A DNA stretch of 64,000 nt from NCBI RefSeq assembly GCF_018991925.1, contig NW_024729766.1:1-64000 (forward strand). The letters run 5' to 3'. Each line of letters opens with the position of its first letter. The stretch's first letter is position 1. The position numbers were made by a program, and so were the translations under genes. The notes beneath the pieces were generated by a model. The model was not told the DNA's origin. It did no database searches and was given only the letters and a program-made list of their open reading frames with translations. Below are positions 1 through 12,900 of the stretch, in pieces. Origin of the DNA: Homarus americanus. Taxonomy: Eukaryota; Arthropoda; Malacostraca; Decapoda; Nephropidae.

Positions 1-1108
1 AGGCTGGAAGTGCTATTGTTGTGACTCAACCTGACGGTAATATAATTGAGAAAAGGAGTTAGAATTAACAACTGGGCATCCACCTACAAACTGATTAGTT
101 GCCATATCCAGCTATTAAATTCAATTGAAACCACTATTGCGACAGTCTCATCATCACTGTCTCTATCCTACTACTTGCCCTTGGTACCCCTCGACTCAGG
201 TTGTCACGCTCTTGTCTCTGAAGCCAGACACAAATATGCGTGCCTTGTTGACCAGGGTGTCAGGGTCAAACTGTTAGTGGATCCCCTCTCACATAGGCCT
301 CATAAAACCTGACAGAGTTGATGCCCTCCCAAACTCGCGTCTAACAAAAGACACCGTTGAATACAATTTGGGTCTGTCAAAAGAACCCTTAAAACTGTAA
401 TTAGGAAAGAACTTATTGATGAGTTTGACGCAAGTAGACAAGTGCAAACAGGCACTAGTCGATCCATAGGTTACCATGATGAGATGTATCAAGTGAAACA
501 TGTATATGGAGCAAGTAACAAGATCACTCGATTACAAGATGTTGTAACCGCTAGATTAAGGTTAGGATATAAGTACCTTTGGCAGTATGTTCTCAAGCAG
601 ATGTAAACAAAAGTAAATGTAAAAGTGTTGGCGCCATACATAGCCCACATATATTCTAAATCCTCGACTGTGTGAAGAAGAACAACTTTAGGGACAGGTC
701 CAAGCACACTGTGTGTAGAAATGGCACAACACTTCATCTCTATGGCAAGATAGCCGACATATTAAGATTGTATCCACTTTTTTACTTAGTAACTATATCA
801 ATTCTCATGTACAGAACCAAAAAGCAATGTGAATACCTCCCGTAAATGTGAATAACAAAGTGTGAGGCCAGACATACTGCCTCACCGCCTGTTCTCACCA
901 TTGTGAATAAGTTACCTTATGTTTAGAACTAAACAAATAATGTAAATGAAATACTGTGTAACTTTCCAGTGCCATAATATCCTGACAACGGGGTTAATTG
1001 TTATGACCCTTGTAAACCCTACTGTGTAATCCTTTGCGCTACCGCTCACAGGATAGTGTAGGTGCACAATAAAATATAAGCTGCAAACAACAAAATAAAA
1101 ATCAAAAC
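1..1108 (+). mobile_element. Non-LTR retrotransposon tail, copy A
   Basis: This is the 3' part of a LINE-type element: RNase H-like remnant, conserved C-terminal region and 3' UTR, cut by the window edge on its 5' side. From about 445 onward it matches the copy at 47,462-48,109 almost base for base. Its 3' UTR (about 898-1108) is repeated a third time at 1451-1672. The end is A-rich (ACAATAAAAT then AAATAAAAATC), as expected for a LINE 3' end. The RNase H domain suggests one of the RNase H-bearing clades (I-like or related). The clade cannot be fixed without the reverse transcriptase, which lies outside the window. Confidence 0.8.
3..790 (+). pseudogene. Decayed LINE ORF2 end: RNase H and C-terminal domain
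   Basis: This is the degenerate C-terminal part of a retrotransposon polyprotein, spread over several frames. The first RNase H strand lies at 3-50 (AIVVTQPDG, frame 3, then a stop). RINNWAST follows at 61-84. WIPSHIGLIKPDRVDAL is uninterrupted at 278-328 and matches the final RNase H motif (W-P-SH-G ... D..A). The helix-rich tail ARLRLGYKYLWQ lies at about 550-585. The C-terminal CxxC...H...C knuckle is damaged here but is partly visible in the 47.6-kb copy (CKVCGQTH). Stops and frameshifts at about 57, 93 and 606 show it is not functional. RNase H would remove RNA from the cDNA hybrid during retrotransposition. The domain identity is firm; the family is from memory. Confidence 0.75.
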
Positions 1109-1112
1109 CATC

Positions 1113-1420
1113 AATTGTCCCAGCGGTGAGATACGGATCTTGAATCCTGATCTGCTGGCCGATACTCAACCTGGGAAGGGCGGGCATGACAATCGTACCG
1201 AGCAGCGACATCTGCGGCTCGTTCTGCTGCACGGCGGTCACATTCTTCAGTCTCTGGCCTGCCATTCTTGAGAAAAGACTTTGGGTGGGTGGAACCAAGA
1301 CCTGAGATGATGTCCGTATAGAACCTGGGCTGGGGAGCGTCGGTGAAGTTCGGGTGTTGCGTAACTCAACAAACCTCGATCAGTCCTCATAATCGATATT
1401 TCTGGGGTGACACCTTAAGG
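1113..1420 (-). pseudogene. LTR-retrotransposon integrase C-terminal fragment
   Basis: Read on the minus strand, 1400-1260 is an open stretch containing LLSYATP, RSPAQVLYG and EWQARD. These resemble the end of the catalytic core and the spacer of Ty3/Gypsy-type integrases, where R/S-P-A-x-x-L-Y-G is typical. After a stop the match continues in another frame with ADVAARYD, and in a third frame with LSIGQQIRIQDP, like the L..G..VR.QD segment before the chromodomain-like tail. At least two frameshifts separate these blocks, so it is a dead fragment. It sits between two LINE 3' ends and points the opposite way. No LTR or other pol part is seen nearby. Confidence 0.6.
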
Positions 1421-1450
1421 ATCAGGTGTTTCACATCAATCCGGGCTGAG

Positions 1451-1672
1451 CAATTGCGAATAAGTTACCCTTTATGTATAGAACTAAACAAATAATGTAA
1501 TTGAAATACTGTGTTACATTCAGTGCCATAATATCCTGACAACGGGGGTTAATTATTATGACCCGTTGTAAACTCTACTCTGTAATCCATTTACGCTACC
1601 GCTCACAGGATGAGTGTGGGGTGCACAACAAAGTAGTCGCTATAAGCGGCAAAATCAAAATAAAAATCAAAT
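1451..1672 (+). mobile_element. 5'-truncated LINE 3' end, copy C
   Basis: Only the 3' UTR of the same LINE family is present. It matches 898-1108 and 47,918-48,109, from GAATAAGTTACC through CAGTGCCATAATATC to the CTACCGCTCACAGGATGAG block. The 5' truncation is severe. The A-rich end (AAAATCAAAATAAAAATCAA) runs directly into the 24-bp minisatellite, with only a few bases between. Confidence 0.8.
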
Positions 1673-1675
1673 CAC

Positions 1676-4232
1676 CAGTACCAACACCTGTACCATCAAC
1701 AGTACCAACACCTGTACCATCAACAGTACAACACCTGTACGCCATCAGCAGTACCAACACCTGTACCATCAACAGTACCAACGCATTTACCATCAACAGT
1801 ACCATTACCTGTACATCAACAGTACCAACACCTGTACCATCAACAATACCAACACCTGTACCATCAACAGTATCAACACCTGTACCATCACCAGTACCAC
1901 CACCTGTACCATCAACAGTACCATCACCTGTACCATCACCAGTACCAACACCTGTACCATCACCAGTACCAACACCTGTACCGTCAACAGTACCAACACC
2001 CCGTCAGAGTACCAACACCTGTACCATCACCAGTACCAACACCTGTACCATCACCAGTACCAACACCTGTACCATCACCAGTACCAACACCTGTATCATC
2101 AACAGTACCAACACCTGTACCATCACCAGTAGCAACACCTGTACCATCAGCAGTACCAACACCTGCCATCAGCAGTACCAACACCTGTACCATCAACAGT
2201 ACCAACACCTGTACCATCAACAGTACCAACACATGTACCATCAACGGTACAACACCTGTACCATCAACAGTACCAACACGTGTACCATCAACAGTACCAA
2301 CACCTGTACCATCACCTGTCCCATCAACAGAGCCAACACCTGTACCATCACCAGTACCAACACCGTGCCATCAACAGTACCAACACCTGTACCAGCAACA
2401 GTAACACCTGTACCATCACCAGTACCAACACCTGTACCATCAGGAGTACCAACACCAATACCAACACCTGTACCATCAACAGAACCAACACCTGTACCAT
2501 CAACAGTACCAACACCTGTACCATCACCAGTACCAACATCTGTACCATCAACAGTACCAACACCAGTAGCAACACCTGTACCATCAACAGTACCAACACC
2601 TGTACCATCAACAGTACCAACACCAGTACCAACACCTGTACCAACACCTGTACCATCAACAGTACCAACACCTGTACCATCAACAGTACCAATACCTGTA
2701 CCAGCAACAGCACCAACACCTGTACCATCACCAGTAGTAACACCTGTACCATCACCAGTAGTAACACCTGTACCATCACCGGTACCAACACCTGTACCAT
2801 CAACAGTACCAACACCAGTAGCAACACGTGTACCATCAACAGTACCAACACCTGTACCATCAACAGTACCAACACAGTACAACACCTACCAACACCTGTA
2901 CCATCAACAGTACCAACACCTGTACCATCAACAGTACCAACCTTAATCCAGCAACAGCACCAACACCTGTACCATCACCAGTAGCAACACCTGTACCATC
3001 ACCAGTACCAACTCCTGTACCATCAGCAGTACCAACACCTGCCATCAACAGTACCAACACCTGTACCATCAACAGTACCAACACATGAGACATCAACAGT
3101 ACCAACACCTGTACCATCACGAGTACCAACACCTGTACCATCACCAGTACCAACACCTGTCCCATCAACATTACCATCACCTGTACCATCACCAGTACCA
3201 ACACTTGTACCATCAACAGTACCAACACCAGTACCATCAACAGTACCAACACCAGTACCATCACCAGTACCAACACCAGTACCATCACCAGTACCAACAC
3301 CTGTACCATCACCAGTACCAACACCTGTACCACCAACAGTACCAACACCAGTACCAACACCTGAACCATCACCAGTACCAACACCTGTCCGCCATCAACA
3401 GTACCAACACCAGTACCATCACCAGTACCAGCACCTGTACCATCACCAGTACCAACACCTGTAGCCACCAACAGTACCAACACCAGTACCAACACCTGAA
3501 CCATCACCAGTACCAACACCTCTACCATCACCAGTACCAACACCTGTACCATCTACAGTACCAATACCTGTACCATCAACAGTACCAACACCTGTACCAT
3601 CAACAGTACCAACACCAGTACCAACATCTGTACCATCAACAGTACCAACACCTGCCATCAACAGTACCAACACCTGTACCATCACCATTACCAACACCTG
3701 CCATCAACAGTACCACCACCTGTACCATCAACAGTACGAACACCTGTACCATCAACAGTACCACCACCTGTACCATCACCAGTACCAACACCTGTACCAT
3801 CACCGTTACCAACACCTGTACCATCTACGGTACCAACACCAGTACCAACACCTGTACCATCACCAGTACCAACACCTGTAATCATCAAAAGTACCAACAC
3901 CTGTACCATCACCAGTACCAACACCTGTACCATCACCAGTACCAACACCTGTACCATCAACAGTACCAACACCAGTACCAACATCTGCCATCAACAGTAC
4001 CTACACCTGTACCATCACCAGTACCAACACCTGTTCCACCACCAGTACCAATACCTGTACCATCACCTGTTCCAACACCTGTACCATCAAAAGTACCAAC
4101 ACCTGTAACATCAACAGTACCAACACCTGTACCATCAACAGTACCATCAACATTACCAACACCTGTACCATCAACAGTACCAACACCAGTACCAACACCT
4201 GTGCCATCACCAGTACCAACACCAATAGCAGC
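1676..4232 (+). repeat. 24-bp minisatellite, about 100 units
   Basis: The tandem unit contains GTACCAACACCTGTACCATC followed by ACCA or AACA (24 bp). Twelve-base half-units are often gained or lost (ACACCAGTACCA). All frames stay open over long stretches and would read as P-V-P-T/S or L-V-L-M-V-Q repeats, because the unit is a multiple of 3 and lacks stops. No start context, flanking coding sequence or non-repetitive domain supports a gene. Confidence 0.95.
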
Positions 4233-4805
4233 AAGGAGGACCAGAAGGTGGAGGAGGAAAGGCGCGGGTGATAGGGAGGGTGTAAGCCGATACTGGCAGC
4301 GTGAGGGACATACACACACACGGCCCGACACACCACTCCTTCACCTGGCCCCCCACCAGGTGACGAGTGCGCCTCTCCCCACACTACACCCGCAGCCAGG
4401 GTCGACCAGGTAGAGAGATGGAGAAAAGAGATGGTGATTGAGAGAGAGTCTGTGCACTATTGTTGTACAGATTTCGATGTTGAAAGTAAAACAAGAGAAC
4501 ATACACATTTGTGGTAAAAGCAAGCCATATCTTGAGATGGGGTCAACTATGTGGGAGGAGGAGTATTTTGGTGAGTATATACTGTATATATAGGGCCTAT
4601 AACCCTATATGTCGTGTCAAATTTAACCTTTAACCTTTATCTGTGACCTTGACGTGTGACACATACTTGAAACTTTGTGTTCTACGTTTATTACAACATT
4701 GCTACCAAGTTTTTAAGAAATTATCTCTGTCACCTCAAAGGTAATGATCCAAATAAAACAAAGTTAACGTACACACAGGAGACAACGCAAAACTGGCTTA
4801 TAAAA
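4233..4805. other. Unique spacer, no gene seen
   Basis: GC-rich at first (to about 4420), then AT-rich with a short palindromic TATATACTGTATATATAG near 4578. No coding or RNA feature was recognised. Confidence 0.6.
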
Positions 4806-4831
4806 CCACACACACACACACACACACACAC
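4806..4831. repeat. (CA)n microsatellite
   Basis: Uninterrupted CA dinucleotides, about 13 copies. Confidence 0.95.
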
Positions 4832-5042
4832 TGTTAAGTCATATATACTAGCAGCGGTTACGTAGGGTCGAGGTAAACACACAGCAAGACACTAGTAGAC
4901 GGAGGAAGGCAGTGAGGTAAAGACAGGAACCTCGGCAACCTCACCACTAAACGACCTGTAAACATTAACGTTGCTTGGTGGCCTCTGTGTTGGTCGGTAA
5001 GGGAGGAATGATACGGCACGCTGCTAGGTAAAAGACCGAGTG

Positions 5043-5797
5043 GAGGTGTGGTGGTAGTGGTAATGGCGGCGGTGGTGATGGTGGTGAGGGTAGTGGTGGT
5101 GGTGGCGGTGGTGGTGGTGGTGGTGGTGTGGTGGTGGTGGTGGTGGTGGTGAAAGTGGTGGTGGTGGCGTTGGTAATGGTGGTGGTGGTGGTGGTGAAGG
5201 TAGTGGTGCGGTGGTGGGTGGTGGTGGTGAAGGTAGTGGCGGTGGTGGCGGTGGTGGTGGTGGGTGGTAGTGGTGGCGGTGGTGGTGGTGAAGGTGGTGG
5301 TAGTGGTGGCGGTGGTGAGGTGGTGAGGTGGTGGTGGCGGTGGTGGTGGTGGTGGTGAAGGTGGTGGTGGCGGTGGTGGTGGTGGTGGTGAGGTGGTGGT
5401 GGCGGGTGGTGGTGGTGGTGGTGGTGAGGTGGTGGTGGCGGTGGTGGTGGTGGTGGTGGTGGCGGTGATGGTGGTGATGGTAGTGGTGGTGGTGGCGGTG
5501 GTGGTGGTAGTGGTGGCAGTGGTGGTGGTGGCGGTGGTGGTGGTGAAGGTAGTGGTGGTGGTAGTGGTGGCGGTGGTGGTGGTGGCGGTAGTGGTAGTGG
5601 TGGCGGTGGTGGTGGTGGTGTTGGCGGTGGTGGTGGTGGTGGTGGTGGTGGAGGTGGTGGTGGTGGTGGTGGTGGTGGTGGTGAAGGTGGTGGTGTGGTG
5701 TGGCGGTGGTGGTGGTGGTGGTGAGGTGGTGGTGGTGGTGGTGGTGGTGGTGGTGGTGGGTGGTGAAGGTGGTGGTGGTGGTGGCGGCGGTGGTGAG
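5043..5797. repeat. GGT-rich trinucleotide array
   Basis: GGT units with GGC, AGT and GAA interruptions over about 755 bp. The plus strand is almost free of C except in GGC. Opposite-strand frames read as poly-Pro, poly-His or poly-Thr and are compositional artefacts. Confidence 0.95.
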
Positions 5798-5914
5798 ATC
5801 TACATGTATAAGGCTCAAAATGCGAAGCGAGGCCAAACTCTGTTAGACGATGACGTGATATAAATACTAGTTTGCATAGATTATTTACACGAAAACAAGA
5901 TATACAGATGAAGG

Positions 5915-5984
5915 CACACACGCACACACACACCCACACACACACACACACACACACACAGCTCCTCTCTCTCTCTCTCTCTCT
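5915..5984. repeat. Compound (CA)n(CT)n microsatellite
   Basis: CA repeats at 5915-5960 are followed by CT repeats at 5963-5984. Confidence 0.95.
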
Positions 5985-6054
5985 TGCACACACATACCTT
6001 TTCTCCTCCGTCATTTTCTTAAACACACCTACATTCCATATATAGGGTCCCTCC

Positions 6055-7066
6055 ACTGCCACCCTCCCCACACACCACCAACACAACCCCCCCACCACCA
6101 CACCATCCCACGCCCCAACACAACCCCCCCACCACCACACCATCCCATACCCCAACACAACCCTCCCACCACCACACCCCTTCCCCACCACACCATCCCA
6201 CCCCTCCCACCACCACACCATCCCACCACCACCACACAATTCCACCCCCAACCCAACCTCCACCACCACACCATCCCACGCCCCCAACACCCCTCCCCAC
6301 CACCACACCATCCACACCCCCAACACAACCCTCCCCACCACCACACCATCCGCCCCCAACACAACCCTCCCCACCACCACACCATCCCACGCCCCAACAC
6401 AACCCTCCCCACCACCACCATCCCACGCCCAACCCTCCCCACCACCACCACACCATCCCACGCCCCCAACACAACCCTACCACACCATCCCGCCCCAACA
6501 CAATCCTCCCCACCACCACACCATCCCACGCCCCCAACACAACCTCCCCCACCACCACACCATCCCACACCCCCAACACAACCCTCCCCACCTTCCACCC
6601 CCAACACAACCCTCCCCACCACCACACCATCCCGCCCCCAACAACCCTCCCCACCACCACACCATCCCGCCCCAACACAACCCTCCCCACCACCACACCA
6701 TCCCGCCCCCAACACAACCCTCCCCACCCACCACATCCCACGCCCCCAACACAACCTCCCCCACCACCACCACACCATCCCACGCCCCCAACACCCCTCC
6801 CACCCACCACACCATCCCACCCCCAACACAACCCTCCCCACCACCACACCATCCCACCCCAACACCCCTCCCCCCCACACCATCCCACACCCCCAACACA
6901 GCCCTCCCCACCACACACCATCCCACGCCCCCAACACAACCCTCCCCACCACCACCACACCATCCCACGCCCCCAACACAACCCTCCCCACACACATCCC
7001 ACGCCCAACACAACCTCCCCACACACCACACCATCCGCCCCCAACACAATTCCTCCCCACCACCAC
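6055..7066. repeat. C-rich minisatellite of about 40 bp
   Basis: Tandem units contain CACACCATCCCACGCCCCCA followed by ACACAACCCTCCCCACCAC, with many small deletions. The plus strand is very poor in G and T. The minus strand has the G-runs expected of quadruplex-forming DNA. Confidence 0.93.
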
Positions 7067-7264
7067 TCCAGTAAGCATAACATGGAGGGGTGGGCAGCAA
7101 TTTCAGACGGTTGTTTGAGCAGCCAACAGTGGTAACCTGAGACTAAGAAACAATACTTGTTTGGTGGACGTGATCTTGGCTACCCTCAGCTTCTCTCCAC
7201 AGGTGCTCTCCCTGGGCTACCTGTGAGCTACCTGTGGGCTACCTGGGCTACCTGTGTTTATCTG

Positions 7265-7590
7265 TACTTAACTGGCGGGGTGGGGGGGTGGGGGTGGCGG
7301 AGTTACTGTATTTGTCTTGTAGTTAGTAGGTGCTCTGGGGCTGTGGGGGGATGGGGTGGGGCTAGGGGATGGGGTGGGGCTAGGGGATGGGGTGGGAGGT
7401 AGAGGTAGTAGTGGGTTGGTAGGGGAGATGGTGTAAATAGGGATGGGCTAGGGATGGGTGGGAATAGAGGGTAAGGGTTAGAGGGGATGGGGTGGGGGCT
7501 AGGGGGATGGGGGCTGGGGTTATGGGGGATGGGGTGGGGCTAGGGGATGGGGGTTATGAGGGATCGGGTGGGGCTAAGGGGGGATGGGAG
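7265..7590. repeat. G-rich minisatellite of about 17 bp
   Basis: Units like GGGGATGGGGTGGGGCTA recur with variation. Runs of four or more G at short spacing give G-quadruplex potential on the plus strand, opposite to the preceding array. Confidence 0.85.
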
Positions 7591-8803
<1,213 letters not shown>

Positions 8804-9222
8804 GGTGTGTGTGTGTGTGTGTGTGTGTGGAAGAGAGATGAGGGAGGGATTGAAGGAAGGAGGGAAGGCGTAAAGGAGGGAAGAAGTCGTGAGGGAAGAA
8901 GGAAGTAAGAAAAAAGTGAAGGAAGGAGGGAAGAAGTGAAAGAAAGAAGTGAAGGAAGAAGGGAAGGAAGGAATGAAGAAGGGGAAAGTGAAGGAAGGAA
9001 GGACGAAACTAAAAGGAGAAAAGTGAAGGAAAGAGGGAAGGAGTGAAGGAGAGAATAAGTGAAGGAAAGAAGAAGGAAGAGAAGGAAGGATCAAGCGAAG
9101 GAAGTGAGGGAGGGAGGGAAGGAAGAAAGGAGGGAAGAAGTAAAGGAAGGATGGAAGAAGCGAGGGAAGGAGGGAAGGAGTGAAGGAAGGAGGGAAGAAG
9201 GAAGTAAAGAGGGAGGGAAGGC
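8804..9222. repeat. (GT)n followed by GGAAGGA purine tract
   Basis: GT repeats at 8804-8829 are followed by about 390 bp of nearly pure purine with units such as GAAGGAAGGAGGGAAGAAGT. The homopurine run could form triplex (H-DNA). The flanking frames rich in K/E/R or S/F/P are not genes. Confidence 0.9.
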
Positions 9223-9338
9223 AGCCCACGCTCGTTTATGTAGAGTTATTTTTTACCTGTGGCGGCGGAGTGTTTGTGTGGCGGACTCACCTGACGGCTA
9301 ATTTATCCTATTTACCTATCCTCTCACCTAGTCATGCT

Positions 9339-9340
<2 letters not shown>

Positions 9341-9394
<54 letters not shown>
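9341..9394. repeat. (CT)n microsatellite
   Basis: 27 uninterrupted CT repeats. Confidence 0.97.
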
Positions 9395-9400
<6 letters not shown>

Positions 9401-9485
9401 CTATATATCTGTATCTCTCTCGCACATCATTCCATTTCCACCATGCAATAATTACTATGGAAACAGAGAAAGAGAAAGGGAGGGG

Positions 9486-9488
<3 letters not shown>

Positions 9489-9534
<46 letters not shown>
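9489..9534. repeat. (TA)n microsatellite
   Basis: About 23 uninterrupted TA repeats. Confidence 0.97.
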
Positions 9535-9537
<3 letters not shown>

Positions 9538-9974
9538 TGTATATAAACAACATCAAATAAGCCAACACAAAGCACAGACACATTTAAATAAATAATTACA
9601 TCCCCGATATAATAATTAAAACAAAAAATATTATAAAGCGCGGCGACAAAAACACAATATCACATTGGCATATCAAAATGAATATGAAATTTGCCACACA
9701 TCACGTCGTTAAATTTGAAACTCCATTTTCTGATCCGAAAATATTTGGCGATGTATTTGAACACTAATACTAACAATTTCTCCCCAAAATGATCCGCTTT
9801 CGACAACAACGACAAATTGTTTACTGGGATTCCCCGCATATATGAAATACGTTAATTTTTACACCGAAATTAGGTTTTGTTAGCTACGGTGACCTGCCTG
9901 GGAATGAACACCGCTGCATGCTGGTCCAGGATTATTATTATGCTGGTTATGAGTGAACATCATCTGTTGGTGAT
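9535..9974. other. Unique spacer before the 30-bp array
   Basis: AT-rich, non-repetitive sequence, with CpGs kept in places (for example AAGCGCGGCGAC). No gene recognised. Confidence 0.6.
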
Positions 9975-12900
9975 CTGTTACTGTGTTCTGTTATTACTGT
10001 ACATCATCTGTTGGTGGTCTGTTATTACTGTACATCATCTACTGTAGTCTGTTATTAGTGTACATCATCTACTGTGGTCTGTTATTACTGTACATCATCT
10101 ACTGTGGTCTGTTATTACTGTACATCATCTACTGTGTTCTGTTATTACTGTACATCATCTACTGTGTTCTGTTATTACTGTACATCATCTACTGTGTTCT
10201 GTTATTACTGTACATCATCTACTGTGTTCTGTTATTACTGTACATCATCTACTGTGTTCTGTTATTACTGTACATCATCTACTGTGTTCTGTTATTACTG
10301 TACATCATCTACTGTGTTCTGTTATTACTGTACATCATCTACTGTGTTCTGTTATTACTGTACATCATCTACTGTGTTCTGTTATTACTGTACATCATCT
10401 ACTGTGTTCTGTTATTACTGTACATCATCTACTGTGTTCTGTTATTACTGTACATCATCTACTGTGTTCTGTTATTACTGTACATCATCTACTGTGTTCT
10501 GTTATTACTGTACATCATCTACTGTGTTCTGTTATTACTGTACATCATCTACTGTGTTCTGTTATTACTGTACATCATCTACTGTGGTCTGTTATTACTG
10601 TACATCATCTACTGTGTTCTGTTATTACTGTACATCATCTACTGTGTTCTGTTATTACTGTACATCATCTACTGTGTTCTGTTATTACTGTACATCATCT
10701 ACTGTGTTCTGTTATTACTGTACATCATCTACTGTGTTCTGTTATTACTGTACATCATCTACTGTGTTCTGTTATTACTGTACATCATCTACTGTGTTCT
10801 GTTATTACTGTACATCATCTACTGTGTTCTGTTATTACTGTACATCATCTGTTGGTGTTCTGGTTATTACTGTACATCATCTAATGTGTCTGTTGTTACT
10901 GTACATCATCTACTGTGTTCTGGTTATTACTGTACATCATCTACGTGTCTGTTATTACTGTACATCATCTACTGTGGTCTAGTTATTACTGTACATCATC
11001 TACTGTGTTCTGTTATTACTTACATCATCTATTGTGTTCTGTTATTACTGTACATCATCTACTGTGTTCTGTTATTACTGTACACTATCTGTTGGTGTTC
11101 TGTTATTACTCGTACATCATCTACTGTGGTCTGTTATTACTGTACATCATCTACTACTGTGTTCTGTTATTACTGTACATCATCTACTGTGTTCTGTTAT
11201 TCCTGTACATCATCTACTGTGTTCTGTTATTACTTGTGCATCATCTACTGTGTTCTGTTATTACTGTACATCATCTACGGTGTTCTGTTATTACTGTACA
11301 TCATCTACTGTGTTCTGTTATTACTGTACATCATCTACTGTGTTCTGTTATTACTGTACATCATCTACGGTGTTCTGTTATTACTGGGTACACGTATCTA
11401 CTGTAGTCTGTTATTACTGTACATCATCTACTGTGTTCTGTTATTACTGTACATCATCTACCGTGTTCTGTTATTACTATACATCATCTACTGTGGTCTG
11501 TTGGTCAATGTACACTCATCTACTGTGTTCTGTTATTACTTTGTACATCATCTACCAAAGTTCTGTTATTACTGTACGTCATCTATTGTGTTCTTGTTAT
11601 TAATAAATCATTCATCAGTTCTGGTTATTACTGCACATCATCTTCACTGTGTTCTGTTATTACTGTACATCATCTATTGTGGTCTGTTATTACTGTACAT
11701 CATTCATTGTGTTCTGTTATTACTGTACATCATCTTACTGTATTCATTACTGTACATCATCATCTACCGTGTCTCTTGGTTATTACTGTACATCATCTAC
11801 TGTGTTCTGTTATTACTGTACATCATCTACTGTGTTCTGTTATTACTGTATCATCTATTGTGTTCTTAGTTATTACTGTACATCATCTATTGTGTTCTGT
11901 TATTACTGCATCATCTACTGTGTTCTGTTATTATTGCATCATCTACTGTGTTCTGTTACACGTTAATTTATCACCGTGTTCTGTTATTACTGTACATCAT
12001 CTACTGTGTTCTACATACTTGCACATCATCTACTGTGTTCTGTTATTACTTTGTACATCATCTACTGTGGTCTGTTGGTTACTTCGTACATCATCTACTG
12101 TGTTCTGTTATTACTGCCATCACTACTGTGGTCTGTTATTACTGCATACCATCTACTGTGCTCTGTTATTACTGTACATCATCTACTGTGGTCTGTTATT
12201 ACTGTACATCATCTACTGTGTTCTGTTATTACTGTACATCATCACTGTAAACTTGTTATCACTACATCATCTTACTGTGTTCTGTTATTACTGTACATCA
12301 TCTACTGTGTTCTGTTATTACTGTACATCATCTGTTGGTGGTCTGTTATTACTGTACATCATCTACTGTGGTCTGTTATTACTGTACATCATCTACTGTG
12401 GTCTGTTATTACTGTACATCATCTACTGTGTTCTGTTATTACTGTACATCATCTACTGTGGTCTATTATTACTGTACATCATCTACTGTGTTCTGTTATT
12501 ACTGTACATCATCTACTGTGTTCTGTTATTACTGTACATCATCTACTGTGTTCTGTTATTACTGTACATCATCTACTGTGTTCTGTATTGCATGCATCAT
12601 CTACTGTGTTCTGTTATTACTGTCATCTACTGTGGTCTGTTATTACTGGCACATCATCTACTGTGTTCTGTTATTACTGTACATCATCTACTGTGTTCTG
12701 TTATTACTGTACATCATCTGCATGAATGCTGTTATTACTGTACATCATCTACTGTGGTTTGTTATTACTGTACATCATCTACTGTGTTCTGTTATTGCTG
12801 CATCATCTGTTGAGTGTTCTGTTATTACTGTACATCATCTACTGTGTTCTGTTATTACTGTACATCATCTACTGTGTTCTGTTATTGCTGTACATCATCT

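Noticed and set aside
1558..4413. Plus-strand P-V-P-T/S-rich frames of 462 and 442 codons, mucin-like
   Set aside because: All frames are open over the 24-bp array; the edges are LINE tail and spacer, with no signal peptide or unique domain.
4965..7100. Minus-strand frames rich in poly-Pro, poly-His or G/W/V
   Set aside because: Products of the GGT and C-rich arrays; no unique sequence with coding character.
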